DNA of 64,000 bases, taken from positions 59,926 through 123,925 of the forward strand of contig NZ_POTW01000005.1 of assembly GCF_003236295.1 (NCBI RefSeq), written 5' to 3'. The notes under the pieces are model-generated. The model saw only the letters and a list, made by a program, of their open reading frames with translations, did not search any database and had not been told where the DNA came from. This DNA is from Jiangella anatolica. GTDB lineage: Bacteria; Actinomycetota; Actinomycetes; Jiangellales; Jiangellaceae. Below, piece after piece: positions 27,328-36,322 of this stretch (position 1 is its first letter; every line of letters starts with the position of its first letter). A program made the translations under genes and the position numbers.

Positions 27328-28207
27328 CGCCACGATCGTCGCCGCCTGCCTGCGTGACGGCCACGGCGGCAGCCCGACGGCGGTGCTGGACGACGGCCCG
27401 CTGCCCGACGCCGACCGGCGCCGCGTCCCGGTGCTGGCCGGCACGTCGCACGCGGTCTTCATCGCCGACGCCGACCCGGTGCGGCTGCGCTTCTTCACCT
27501 CGGCCGGCGAACTGCCCGCCTGTGGCCACGGCACGCTGGCGGCGCTCGCCGTGCTGGCCGGCCGGAGTGGCACCGACCTCGACGTCGCCCTGACAGCAGC
27601 CGGGCGCACGTTCGCCGGTCGGGCGGTTCGGACCGGCTCGCTGGTCACGGCGGAGTTCGACCCCGGGCCCGTCACGCTCCGCGACCCCGCGCCGGCCGAG
27701 CACCAGGACGTCGCCGCGGCCCTGGGCGCCGCGCCGGAGACGTTCATGGACGGCGCCGTCGTGGCGTCGGCCGGACGGCCGCGGCTGCTGGTCCCGCTCA
27801 GCACCCGCGCCGCCGTCGCCGCGCTGAACCCGGATCTCGACCGGCTCCGGGCCGCCTGCGACCGCCACGGCCTGCTGGGCTGCTACGTCCACTCGGCGCC
27901 GGACGACGACGGCCGGGTCGCCGCCCGCATGTTCGCACCGTCGATCGGCGTCCCAGAGGACGTCGCGAACGCCAACAGCACGGCCTGCCTCGCCGCCCAC
28001 CTCGGCCGGCGCGTGACGGCGGATCTGGGCGACGCGCTCGGGCGGCCGGCCACCGTCACCGCGACGGTCCAGCCGGGCGGCGCGGTGCGCCTCGGCGGCA
28101 CCGCAGCCGTCGTCGGACGCGGCAGCTCTGACGGCCTCAGGCCGCGGCCGCGGCGTCGACCACCCGGCCGTCGCGGAGCTCGACGGTGCGGTCGGCCTGC
28201 TCCATGA
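27320..28207 (+). CDS. PhzF-family isomerase-like protein (start uncertain, active-site Glu replaced)
   Basis: The PhzF fold is visible from DGHGGSPTAVLDDGPLP, the CGHGTLAALAVLAG motif (usual CGHATLA), and VANANSTACLAAHLG in the second half. The family catalytic Glu45 aligns with His in LAGTSHAVFIA, so the normal isomerase chemistry may be lost. No ATG/GTG/TTG precedes the fold's first strand. The first GTG (27383) would delete it, so I place the start at CTG 27320, overlapping the zinc-ribbon stop. The 3' end overlaps the convergent ABC ATPase gene by 71 bp and its last 30 residues are probably unstructured. Confidence 0.65.
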   Translation: MSSATIVAACLRDGHGGSPTAVLDDGPLPDADRRRVPVLAGTSHAVFIADADPVRLRFFTSAGELPACGHGTLAALAVLAGRSGTDLDVALTAAGRTFAGRAVRTGSLVTAEFDPGPVTLRDPAPAEHQDVAAALGAAPETFMDGAVVASAGRPRLLVPLSTRAAVAALNPDLDRLRAACDRHGLLGCYVHSAPDDDGRVAARMFAPSIGVPEDVANANSTACLAAHLGRRVTADLGDALGRPATVTATVQPGGAVRLGGTAAVVGRGSSDGLRPRPRRRPPGRRGARRCGRPAP

Positions 28208-28832
28208 GCGCGGGATCGTGGGTCGCGACGATCGCCGTCATGCCGCGGCGGCGGACGAGGTCGTGGATGAGCGTCATCACCGAGGCGCCGGTGCGGGTGT
28301 CCAGCTGCGCGGTCGGCTCGTCGGCGATCAGCACCTCCGGGTCCCCCGCCAGCGCGCGGGCGATGCCGACCCGCTGCTGCTGCCCGCCGGACAGCTCGTA
28401 CGGACGCTGCTCGGCGTGCCCGTCCAGCCCGACCAGCGCCAGCAGCTCGGCCACCCGGGCCGCCCGCGCGACCGGGTCCAGCTCCTGCAGCCGCAGCGGG
28501 ATCTCGACGTTCTCGGCGGCGGTGAGGATGGGGATCAGCCCGAACGACTGGAACACGTAGCCGATCTGGTGCCGGCGGACGGGGACCAGTTGCTTCTCGC
28601 TCATCGACGACACCTCGAGGTCGCCGACGAACACCTGGCCGCTCGTCGGCCGGTCCAGCGCGCCGAGCATGTTCAGCAGCGTCGTCTTCCCCGACCCCGA
28701 CGGACCCTTCACCACCAGCAGCTCGCCCGGGTCGGCGCGCAGGTCGACGGCGTTGACGGCGTGCACCTCGCGCGCGCCGCCGCCGAACACCCGGCTGACG
28801 GCGACCGCCCGGACGGCGTGGTTCCCACTCAC
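28137..28832 (-). CDS. ABC exporter ATPase, MacB/LolD type
   Basis: A 231-residue ATPase. Walker A GPSGSGKTT is near residue 41, the Q-loop in YVFQSFGLIP, signature LSGGQQQRVGIARALA, Walker B VLIADEPTAQLD and H-loop VATHD. It is closest to the LolD/MacB-type ATPases that power FtsX-fold permeases. GTG at 28832 overlaps the stop of the upstream ATPase gene (GTGA); a further upstream start is less likely. It is the last gene of a four-gene operon (permease, permease, ATPase, ATPase). Confidence 0.9.
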   Translation of the reverse strand: MSGNHAVRAVAVSRVFGGGAREVHAVNAVDLRADPGELLVVKGPSGSGKTTLLNMLGALDRPTSGQVFVGDLEVSSMSEKQLVPVRRHQIGYVFQSFGLIPILTAAENVEIPLRLQELDPVARAARVAELLALVGLDGHAEQRPYELSGGQQQRVGIARALAGDPEVLIADEPTAQLDTRTGASVMTLIHDLVRRRGMTAIVATHDPALMEQADRTVELRDGRVVDAAAAA

Positions 28833-29719
28833 TCGCGACCCTCCCGTTCGTCCGGCCACACGCCGATGTGGTCCGGCTCCAGCGCCAGCCGGACCCGGTC
28901 CTCCAGCCGCAGCGCGCCCACGAAGTCGTCGGGCAGCTGCAGCCGACCGGCCCGGTCCAGCACGGCGAACTCCTCGGCGATGTGCTGCTCCTGGCCGTGC
29001 TCGTCCAGCTCGGTGCGGCGCAGGATCTCCGTCGCCGTGCGGCCGTCGCGGATCTGCACCGTCCGGCCGACGTGCCCGGCGACGGTCTGGTCGTGCGTCA
29101 CCACCAGCACCGTCACGCCGAACTCGGTGTTCGCGTGCCGGATCGCCTCGAACACGTCCGCCGACGTCGCCTCGTCCAGTTCACCGGTGGGCTCGTCGGC
29201 CAGCAGCACCCGCGGCTCGTTGACCAGCGCGACCGCGATCGCGACCCGCTGCTGCTCGCCGCCGGACATCTCGCCGGGCCGGCGGTCGCCGCAGTGGGCG
29301 ACGCCCATCGCCTCGAGCAGCAGCTCCACCCGCTCCGCACGGGAGCGACGGCCGGCGATCGCGGCCGGGACGGCGACGTTCTCGGCGGCGGTGAGGTACG
29401 GCAGCAGGTTGCGCGACGTCTGCTGCCACACGAAGCCGACGGTGTGCCGCTGGTAGCGGACCCGCTCGCGGCCCTTCATCGTCAGCATGTCGTGACCGGC
29501 CACCTTCGCCACGCCGGCGGTCGGGGTGTCCAGCCCGGACAGGATGTTGAGCAGCGTCGACTTGCCCGACCCGGACGCGCCGACGACGGCGACCACCTCG
29601 CCGGCGTCGACCCGCAGGTTGAGCCCCTGCAGCGCCTGCACCTCGACACCCTCGGCGGTGTAGATGCGCACGAGGTCCTCGCACACGATGTCGCGCCGCT
29701 CGTCCACAGCAACGGTCAT
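28829..29719 (-). CDS. ABC exporter ATPase with C-terminal extension, MacB/LolD type
   Basis: A 296-residue ATPase. Walker A GASGSGKST, Q-loop FVWQQTSRNLLPYLTAAENV, signature MSGGEQQRVAIAVALV, Walker B VLLADEPTGELD and H-loop VTHDQ. Beyond the normal 230 residues it carries about 60 more (ILRRTELDEHGQEQHIAEEF ... GRLQLPDDFVGALRL). These resemble an AbrB/SpoVT-like strand pattern and could regulate or dock the ATPase. It is coupled by ATGA overlap to the permease upstream and by GTGA to the second ATPase. Confidence 0.88.
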   Translation of the reverse strand: MTVAVDERRDIVCEDLVRIYTAEGVEVQALQGLNLRVDAGEVVAVVGASGSGKSTLLNILSGLDTPTAGVAKVAGHDMLTMKGRERVRYQRHTVGFVWQQTSRNLLPYLTAAENVAVPAAIAGRRSRAERVELLLEAMGVAHCGDRRPGEMSGGEQQRVAIAVALVNEPRVLLADEPTGELDEATSADVFEAIRHANTEFGVTVLVVTHDQTVAGHVGRTVQIRDGRTATEILRRTELDEHGQEQHIAEEFAVLDRAGRLQLPDDFVGALRLEDRVRLALEPDHIGVWPDEREGRE

Positions 29720-32418
29720 GTCTCGTCACCTATCCGTAGGATCCCCGCCGGCGACAGCCGCCGTCCCGTCAGCACCGACACCACCACCGCCACGCCGACC
29801 ACCAGCACGAACACGAGCATCACGACGCCGAGCAGGCCGACCGGCAGGTGCACCGCCGGTTGCTCCCCGCCACCGGTCAGCGAGCGCAGGTCGATGCCGG
29901 AGAGCACCGCCCAGGGCAGCGCCACGCCCAAGGCCAGCCCGGTGACCAGCGACACCGCCGCCACCGGCGCGGCCTCCCAGACGACCAGGCCCTCGCTCTG
30001 CCGCCCGGACAGCCCCAGCGTGCGCAGCTGCGACAGCAGCCGTCCGCGCGACGGCGCGCCCACCACCATGGTGAGCACCACGGCGGCGGCGCACAACAGG
30101 CCGGTCAGCGCGATCGCGCCGACGATGGCCCGCGCGGTCCCGTCGTTCACCGGGCCGCGCAGCGCGGCGGTCGCCGACTCCGGCGTCGTCACGATCCGGT
30201 CGCCCACCTCGGCCGCGACAGCCGACGCGCTGCCACCGGAGGCGAGGTCGACGAACACGAGCCGCGGCGGGATCATCGTCACGCCGGCGTCCTCGAGCAC
30301 GCCGCGGTCGGCCAGCATCCACTGGCTGCCGACGGTGAGCCCGGGGACCGCGCCCGCGGTGCCGGCGACGACGGCGTCCAGCCGCTCGCTCAGCGCCAGC
30401 CGCCCGGTCGCGCCCTCCTCGACCAGGCCGTCGGCCACCAGTAGCGGGATCGCGCCGTCCGGGCCCGGCTCGGTCAGCCCGGCCGGCAGCGGGTCCAGGG
30501 CCGACCCGCCGGCCCGCACCGCGTTCAGAGCGGCGACGTCGACGACGTACAGCGGGATCTGGCTGTCGACGGCGCCGACCTCGAGCAGCGTCGGGCCCGG
30601 GTCGACGAGCGGCGCGACGGCCTCGACGCCGGGCAGCTCCGCGACGGCGGCCAGCTCGGCCTCGGTCAGCGGCGCACCGGCGATCCGGACGTCGGCGCCG
30701 ACCTGCTGCCACGCGGTCTGCTCGATCCCCCGCTCGGTGGTGGCCCAGACGACGGTGGAGAACGCGGCGATCGACATACCGACGACCAGCGCGAGCATCG
30801 GGACGAACCCGGCGACCGGGTCGCGGACGGCCCGTGCGGTGCCGAGGTAGGCGACGGTGCCGCGGCGGCCGCCGAGCACCCGGCCCAGCGTCGCCATCGG
30901 CCGCGGGTACAACCGCATCACCAGGACGCTGGCGGCCAGCGCGAGCAGCGGCGGGGTCGCGGCGGTGAGCGGGTCGACACCGGCGCCGCCGGCGTCCAGC
31001 CCGCGGGCGTTGAGCGTGGCAGCAGCGGCGACGGCCGCGCCGACCGCCAGTCCTTCGAACAGCTTGCGGGCCCGCGACGACCGGCCCAGGCCGAGGTCTC
31101 GGCGCACGACCCGCAGACCTCGAGGCCGCGCCGCCAGCGGCAGCAGCACGGCCGGGGCGAGCCCGACCAGCAGCGGCAGCACCAGCCCGGCCGTCCCGCC
31201 GACGCCGTCGGTGAAGCGCCCGGTCAGCACCGTCGCCAGTGCGGCGGCCGGCAGGCCGAGCAACAGCCCCTCCACGACCATCAGCAGCCGCAGTTGCAGC
31301 GGCGAGGCGCCGCGCGCGCCGATCAGTGCCAGCGCGGACCGGCGCCGCTCGATCATGAGCCGGGCGGCCAGCGCCAGCACCGCCAGCGCGACGCCCAGCG
31401 GGCCGGCCGCGACGACGGCCATCACGGCCCGCGCGGTGTCGTGGCGCTGCGACACCTGGTCCAGCACGTCGGTCGAGTCGGTGGCGAGGATGGGGGTGAG
31501 CGGCGGGCCGCCGGGCGCGCCGGCGAACGCCGGCGCCGCCGCGACGAACCGGCTCAGCGCGTCGCGCACCCGCTCGGTGTCCGCGGCCCGAGCGGACGAC
31601 ACGTCGACCGGGTACCACAGCCGGGTGCTCATCGGCGACCCGAGCGTCGGCGCCAGCACGTTCCACGAGTTCGGCTCGACGTACGCGGCGGCGGTCAGGG
31701 TCCGGCCGAGGTTCCAGTCGTCGAAGACCGCCGGCTCCGGCGCGCCGGTGTGGTGCGCCCACGCCGGTGCGCCGGGGTCCAGCGGCTCGAACACGCCGGA
31801 CAGCCGGTACGACAGCGCCGACACGGTGATCTCCGGGCCGACCGGCAGCTCGGACTCGATGACCTCGCCGACGGCCCAGCCGAACTGCTCCGCGGCCGAC
31901 CGGGACACCATGACGTCGACGACGGCCGGCTCGCCCGGCGCCGGCGGCTCCGTCGCCGGGGCGGGCGCCTCGCCCTCGACCACGCGGGCCGTCTCGGCCC
32001 AGTACGGGTCGGCGGTCGGCAGCAGGAACGTGCTGGCCTCCACCGCGCGCCCCTCGATCTGCACCGGCGGCGCGGTGACGACGAACCGGCCCGGCCCGGT
32101 CGCGTCCCGGATCCCCGGCGCCTCGTCGCGGACCCGGGCGAGGCTCCGGTCGAACGGCGCCCAGACGTCGTCGCCGACGGCGCTCGGCGGCGGCTCCGCG
32201 ACCACCGCGGTGACGTCGCGCAGCGCCGGCGGCGTCCGCTCCATCACCGTGTGCAGGTCGTCGGTGAACACCTGCTCGGCCAGTCGTGGCAGTGCGGCGG
32301 CCACCAGCGCGAGCACGAACACGACGCCCATGACGACCAGCGCGGCGACGCGGTCGGCGAGGAACTGCCGGCGGAACAGCCGGCCGGTGCCCAGTCGCAG
32401 TCCCGGTCGCGCGCTCAT
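29716..32418 (-). CDS. FtsX-like ABC permease (900 aa)
   Basis: A large MacB/FtsX-fold permease. An N-terminal helix (VAALVVMGVVFVLALVAAAL) is followed by an extracytoplasmic domain of about 300 residues. A first FtsX block has helices around residues 335-480 (MAVVAAGPLGVALAVLALAA), then a second extracytoplasmic domain (GADVRIAGAPLTEAELAAVA) and a final three-helix FtsX block ending in LLGVVMLVFVLVVGVAVVVS. Such exporters use mechanotransmission rather than transport through the membrane; substrates include peptides and lipoproteins. It is fully coupled to both neighbours by ATGA overlaps. Confidence 0.9.
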   Translation of the reverse strand: MSARPGLRLGTGRLFRRQFLADRVAALVVMGVVFVLALVAAALPRLAEQVFTDDLHTVMERTPPALRDVTAVVAEPPPSAVGDDVWAPFDRSLARVRDEAPGIRDATGPGRFVVTAPPVQIEGRAVEASTFLLPTADPYWAETARVVEGEAPAPATEPPAPGEPAVVDVMVSRSAAEQFGWAVGEVIESELPVGPEITVSALSYRLSGVFEPLDPGAPAWAHHTGAPEPAVFDDWNLGRTLTAAAYVEPNSWNVLAPTLGSPMSTRLWYPVDVSSARAADTERVRDALSRFVAAAPAFAGAPGGPPLTPILATDSTDVLDQVSQRHDTARAVMAVVAAGPLGVALAVLALAARLMIERRRSALALIGARGASPLQLRLLMVVEGLLLGLPAAALATVLTGRFTDGVGGTAGLVLPLLVGLAPAVLLPLAARPRGLRVVRRDLGLGRSSRARKLFEGLAVGAAVAAAATLNARGLDAGGAGVDPLTAATPPLLALAASVLVMRLYPRPMATLGRVLGGRRGTVAYLGTARAVRDPVAGFVPMLALVVGMSIAAFSTVVWATTERGIEQTAWQQVGADVRIAGAPLTEAELAAVAELPGVEAVAPLVDPGPTLLEVGAVDSQIPLYVVDVAALNAVRAGGSALDPLPAGLTEPGPDGAIPLLVADGLVEEGATGRLALSERLDAVVAGTAGAVPGLTVGSQWMLADRGVLEDAGVTMIPPRLVFVDLASGGSASAVAAEVGDRIVTTPESATAALRGPVNDGTARAIVGAIALTGLLCAAAVVLTMVVGAPSRGRLLSQLRTLGLSGRQSEGLVVWEAAPVAAVSLVTGLALGVALPWAVLSGIDLRSLTGGGEQPAVHLPVGLLGVVMLVFVLVVGVAVVVSVLTGRRLSPAGILRIGDET

Positions 32419-35400
32419 CGCCGCTCCTCCCCGGGCATCGCGACGGCCGCGTCGTGCCCCGCTCGCGACGCCTGTAGCAGCGCGACGGCGGCGACGACCG
32501 CCGTCAGGACGACGCCGAACAGCGCCAGCGCGCCGAGGCTGGCGCCGGCGACCGGGTCCAGCGCCTCCGGCACCCCGGACGTCGCGGCCCGGGCCAGCAC
32601 CGTCACCGTCAGCGCCGCCACCAGCAGCCCGCCCGCCGCGCCCGCCACCATCGCCAGCACTCCCATCCCGGCCTGCTCGATCCGCCGCGACCGGGCCTGC
32701 TCCGACGGCGCCACGCCGACGACCCGCAGCACGGCCAGCTCGCCGCGGCGCTGCCGTCGCAGCGTCGCCGCAGACGCGACCGCGCCGATCGCCGTCAGCA
32801 CGACGGCCGCGGCGGCCACCGACCAGAACGCGGGCACGACATGCCGGGCGAGGCCGTGGTCGAGCAGCTCGGACCGGACCGTCTCGCGGTCGGTCAGCTG
32901 CGCCGCGCCGGTCAGCCCGGCCGCCTCGGCCGCCGCCGCCAGGTCCGCGGTGCCACCGTCGGCGCGAAGCCACACCTCGCTGATGCGCTGCGGCAGGTCG
33001 GCGGTGCGCAGCAGCGTCGACGTGATGCTCGGCAGGTCGGCGACGAACGCGACCGGGTCGGCGACGCCGGGCACGACCGGCACCGTGCCGGTGACCAGGA
33101 GATCGACCCGGCTGCCGACGAGGTGCATGGTGACCGGGTCGCCGGTGCGCAGGCCGAACCGGTCCATCGCGGCCTGCGAGGCGACGACGGGTACCGGCTG
33201 GTCCGTCACGGCCTGCGGCGTCACGCGGACCTTGCCGCCGGGCTGGAACGCGACGGTCGCGGCCGACAGCGGCGACACCGTGCCGGGCTCGGCCTCGTCG
33301 ATCCGGTAGCTGGCCTCGACCTGCGGCGCCCACGGCCCGGCGCCGTCCAGCGGCACGACGGTGGCGGGACCGGACGCGCCGGCCGCGCGCAGCTCCGTCA
33401 CGGCGACCTCACTCGCACCGGTCGCCGCGAGGGTGAGATCGGCGGCCACGAGCGTGCCGAAGCCGGCCGGAACGGCCGCGACGCCGTTCTCGACGACGGC
33501 CTGGGCCAGCACGCCGTCGACGTCGGCGAGCAGCAGCGTCGCCGCGGCGACGCCGGTCGTGTCGACCTCCAGCCGCTCGCTGCCCTCGGGCAGCTCCAGG
33601 CCGATCAGCGGGGCCTGCTCCGGCGTGACGTCGGCGGCCACCCGGGCGGCCGGGAACACGTCGTCGCGGGTCTCGACGACCGTGCCCAGGCCGGCGGCCG
33701 GCATCGCCAGCAGCGCCGCGCTCTCGTCACCGATCCGGGCGCCGGCGGACAGCACACCGACGGCCTCGCCCGCGCCGCCGACCTGCCCGAACGGCGTGGC
33801 CGACTCGGCCGGGCGGGCCGCCGTGAGCGGCCCGGCGCGGTCGAACGTCACCCGGACGTCGGCGCCGGAGCGGACGTCGGCGAGATCCTCCTGCAGGCCG
33901 GTCCAGGTGGCCGAGTAGGACGCCGCGAGCACGCCGGCGCCCGCCGTCACCACCACCAGCACGACCACCGACGCGTACACCGGCAGCCGCCGGGTCACCT
34001 GCCAGGCCGGCAGCAGCAGTCCGAGCCGGCGCCGCCCGGCCAGCGCCTTCTCGGCCAGCGCGAGCGGGAACGGGACGGCGAGCAGCGCGATCGCCGCGCA
34101 GGCCAGCAGCGCCAGCGCCGGTCCAGGAGTAGCAAGAAGGTCCGCGCTGCTGCTGTCGGAGGCTCCGGAGCCCGAGCCGTAGCGGCGCAGCTGCCAGATC
34201 GCGACCGCGGCGGCGATCAACGCGACCGCGGCGAAGGTCCAGCCGATCGCGCCGGTCGCGCGGCGGCTGGTGAACGCGACGGTGTCCTCGACCCGGCGGC
34301 GCGCGGTCGCGACGGCGCCGGTGACCAGCAGCGCGAGGGTGCCCGCGGCGACACCGGCGGCGCACCAGGCGGCCACCCCGGCGCCGACCTCCGGCCCGCC
34401 GCCCGCCCGCAGCGCGAGCACCGTCGCCGCGGCGCCGAGCGTCGCGGCCGGCAGCACGACCGCCACCGACTCCAGCACCGACCACCACACGAGCTGCGCG
34501 GCGGACAGCCCGCGCGAGCGCAGCAGCGTGGTCTCGATCTCCCGGACGACGCCGAGCAGCCGGGCCACCTGCGCGCCGGCCACGACGGCGACGGCCACCA
34601 GCACGACCAGCGGCACCGCCGAGACGCTGGCGCCGCGGTCGACGTCGGCGTCCAGCGCGGCGGCGGTCGCGGCCAGGTCGCCGCTGATCGCGACGCCGTT
34701 GACGTCGATGCGGTCGTCCTCCAGCGCGCCGGGCAGCCCGGGCAGCGCGGCGGCCAGCCCGTCGACCTGCCCGGGCGTGATCTCGTCGGCCAGCGGGGTG
34801 ATCCGCCAGCGGGCCCGCGGAGACGCCTCGACGGCGGTCAGCGAGTCCTCGGTGACGACGAACGGCCCGTACGCCGAGCCGTCGACGCCGGTCACCTCCA
34901 GCGGCTCGCCGAACCAGAACGGGTCGGCCGGGTCGGCCGGCAGCCAGGTGCCGGTGACCACCACCCGGACCTCGCCGACGGTGATCTCGTCGCCCACCGT
35001 CAGGCCGAGCGCCTCGGCGGCGGTGGCGTGCAGCGCGGTCTCCGTGTCGCCGACGGCGGCCGCCGAGATCGGCTCCGGCCACTCGCCGCTGGCCAGCTCG
35101 GCGTGTTGCTCCAGGTCCTCGTAGGCGACGAGGACGCCGCGGGCGTCCTCGTCGCTGCCGGGCACCGTCAGGGCGTCCTCGCCGCCGGCCAGGCTGCGGT
35201 GGACCGCCAGCGGCGCGCCGCCGGACCGGTCGTCGACGGCCGCGCGGACGGCGGCGTCCTGATCGGCGGGGTCGGCGCCGAGCCGGGTGACGGCCTGGAC
35301 GGCGGCCTGCGCCGGCGGCGCGTCGCGCAGCGCCTCACGGACGCCGTCCTGGCTGGCCACGACCAGGTAGCCGATCAGGCCGGTGGTGACGGCGGCGACC

Positions 35401-35465
35401 ACGAACACCCAGGCGGCCACCGTCGCGACGACGGCGGCATGGGCACGAGCGCGCTTGACCCGCAT
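32415..35465 (-). CDS. FtsX-like ABC permease (1016 aa)
   Basis: The first gene of the exporter operon. It has an N-terminal helix (AAVVATVAAWVFVVAAVTTG), a long extracytoplasmic domain, FtsX blocks in the middle (LVVLVAVAVVAGAQVARLLG) and at the C-terminus (VLTAIGAVASAATLRRQRRG, ... LFGVVLTAVVAAVALLQASR), and a second extracytoplasmic domain. It is about the same design as the next permease but differs in sequence, so the two probably form a heterodimer served by the two ATPases. ATG follows a plausible basic N-terminus MRVKRARAHA; upstream in-frame sequence lacks features. It is divergent from nothing: the RNA methyltransferase ends 54 bp upstream on the same strand. Confidence 0.9.
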   Translation of the reverse strand: MRVKRARAHAAVVATVAAWVFVVAAVTTGLIGYLVVASQDGVREALRDAPPAQAAVQAVTRLGADPADQDAAVRAAVDDRSGGAPLAVHRSLAGGEDALTVPGSDEDARGVLVAYEDLEQHAELASGEWPEPISAAAVGDTETALHATAAEALGLTVGDEITVGEVRVVVTGTWLPADPADPFWFGEPLEVTGVDGSAYGPFVVTEDSLTAVEASPRARWRITPLADEITPGQVDGLAAALPGLPGALEDDRIDVNGVAISGDLAATAAALDADVDRGASVSAVPLVVLVAVAVVAGAQVARLLGVVREIETTLLRSRGLSAAQLVWWSVLESVAVVLPAATLGAAATVLALRAGGGPEVGAGVAAWCAAGVAAGTLALLVTGAVATARRRVEDTVAFTSRRATGAIGWTFAAVALIAAAVAIWQLRRYGSGSGASDSSSADLLATPGPALALLACAAIALLAVPFPLALAEKALAGRRRLGLLLPAWQVTRRLPVYASVVVLVVVTAGAGVLAASYSATWTGLQEDLADVRSGADVRVTFDRAGPLTAARPAESATPFGQVGGAGEAVGVLSAGARIGDESAALLAMPAAGLGTVVETRDDVFPAARVAADVTPEQAPLIGLELPEGSERLEVDTTGVAAATLLLADVDGVLAQAVVENGVAAVPAGFGTLVAADLTLAATGASEVAVTELRAAGASGPATVVPLDGAGPWAPQVEASYRIDEAEPGTVSPLSAATVAFQPGGKVRVTPQAVTDQPVPVVASQAAMDRFGLRTGDPVTMHLVGSRVDLLVTGTVPVVPGVADPVAFVADLPSITSTLLRTADLPQRISEVWLRADGGTADLAAAAEAAGLTGAAQLTDRETVRSELLDHGLARHVVPAFWSVAAAAVVLTAIGAVASAATLRRQRRGELAVLRVVGVAPSEQARSRRIEQAGMGVLAMVAGAAGGLLVAALTVTVLARAATSGVPEALDPVAGASLGALALFGVVLTAVVAAVALLQASRAGHDAAVAMPGEERR

Positions 35466-35518
35466 CACCTGTACCAGCCGTATCGGTAACCGTGACCCCC
35501 ACGCATGATCGCCACAGA

Positions 35519-36322
35519 CTACCGGGGAGAACCCAGGGCATAACAGGCTACGGCCGTAGCCGCGGCCACATTGAGACTGTCGACGCCGGCCTGCATCGGG
35601 ATCCGCACGCGCCGGTCCGCGGCCGCCATCCAGCGCGCCGACAGCCCGTGCCCCTCGCCGCCGATCAGCAGCGCCGTCCGCTCGGCCGTCTCCACGTCCG
35701 CGAGGTCGACGGCGTCGTCGGCGGGGGTGAGCGCCAGCGTCCGGAAGCCGGCCGCCGCCAGCGCGCCGGGCACGTCGTACCACTCGTCGACCCGGGTGTA
35801 CGGGACGGAGAAGACGGTGCCCATCGAGACCTTGACGGCGCGCCGGTACAGCGGGTCGGCGCAGCGCGGTCCGAGCAGGACGGCGTCCCAGCCCAGCCCG
35901 GCCGCGCAGCGGAAGATCGCGCCGACGTTCGTGTGGTCGACGAGGTCCTCCAGCACGACGACGCGGCGGGCCGGGCGCAGCACGTCGGCGACCGGCGGCA
36001 GCGGCCGCCGGTGCAACGACGCGAGCGCGCCGCGGTGCACGTGGAAGCCGGTGACGCCCTCGATGACCGGCTCCGGCGCCACGTAGACGGGGACGTCCCC
36101 GGCCGCGTCGAGCACGTCGGCCAGCGCGTCCAGCCAGCGCGGCGCCATCAGGAACGAGCGCGGCCGGTAGCCCGCCGCGACCGCCCGGCGCACCACCTTC
36201 TCCCCCTCGGCGAGGAACAGCCCGTGCTCGGCCTCCAGCGACGTGCGCAGCTGCACGTCGCGCAGCGCGACGTAGTCGGCCAGCCGGGGGTCGTCGACGC
36301 CGGCGACCTCGACCACGTTCAT
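35519..36322 (-). CDS. TrmH-family SPOUT RNA methyltransferase
   Basis: A 267-residue RNA ribose 2'-O-methyltransferase. The N-terminal substrate-binding part has RTSLEAEHGLFLAEGEKVVR. The SPOUT knot has motif 1 VVLEDLVDHTNVGAIFRCAA, motif 2 LLIGGEGHGLSA and motif 3 VRIPMQAGVDSLNVAAATAV, all intact. It methylates tRNA or rRNA; the target is not evident. Its ATG overlaps the stop of the TSUP permease gene, which is functionally unrelated. Confidence 0.92.
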   Translation of the reverse strand: MNVVEVAGVDDPRLADYVALRDVQLRTSLEAEHGLFLAEGEKVVRRAVAAGYRPRSFLMAPRWLDALADVLDAAGDVPVYVAPEPVIEGVTGFHVHRGALASLHRRPLPPVADVLRPARRVVVLEDLVDHTNVGAIFRCAAGLGWDAVLLGPRCADPLYRRAVKVSMGTVFSVPYTRVDEWYDVPGALAAAGFRTLALTPADDAVDLADVETAERTALLIGGEGHGLSARWMAAADRRVRIPMQAGVDSLNVAAATAVACYALGSPR

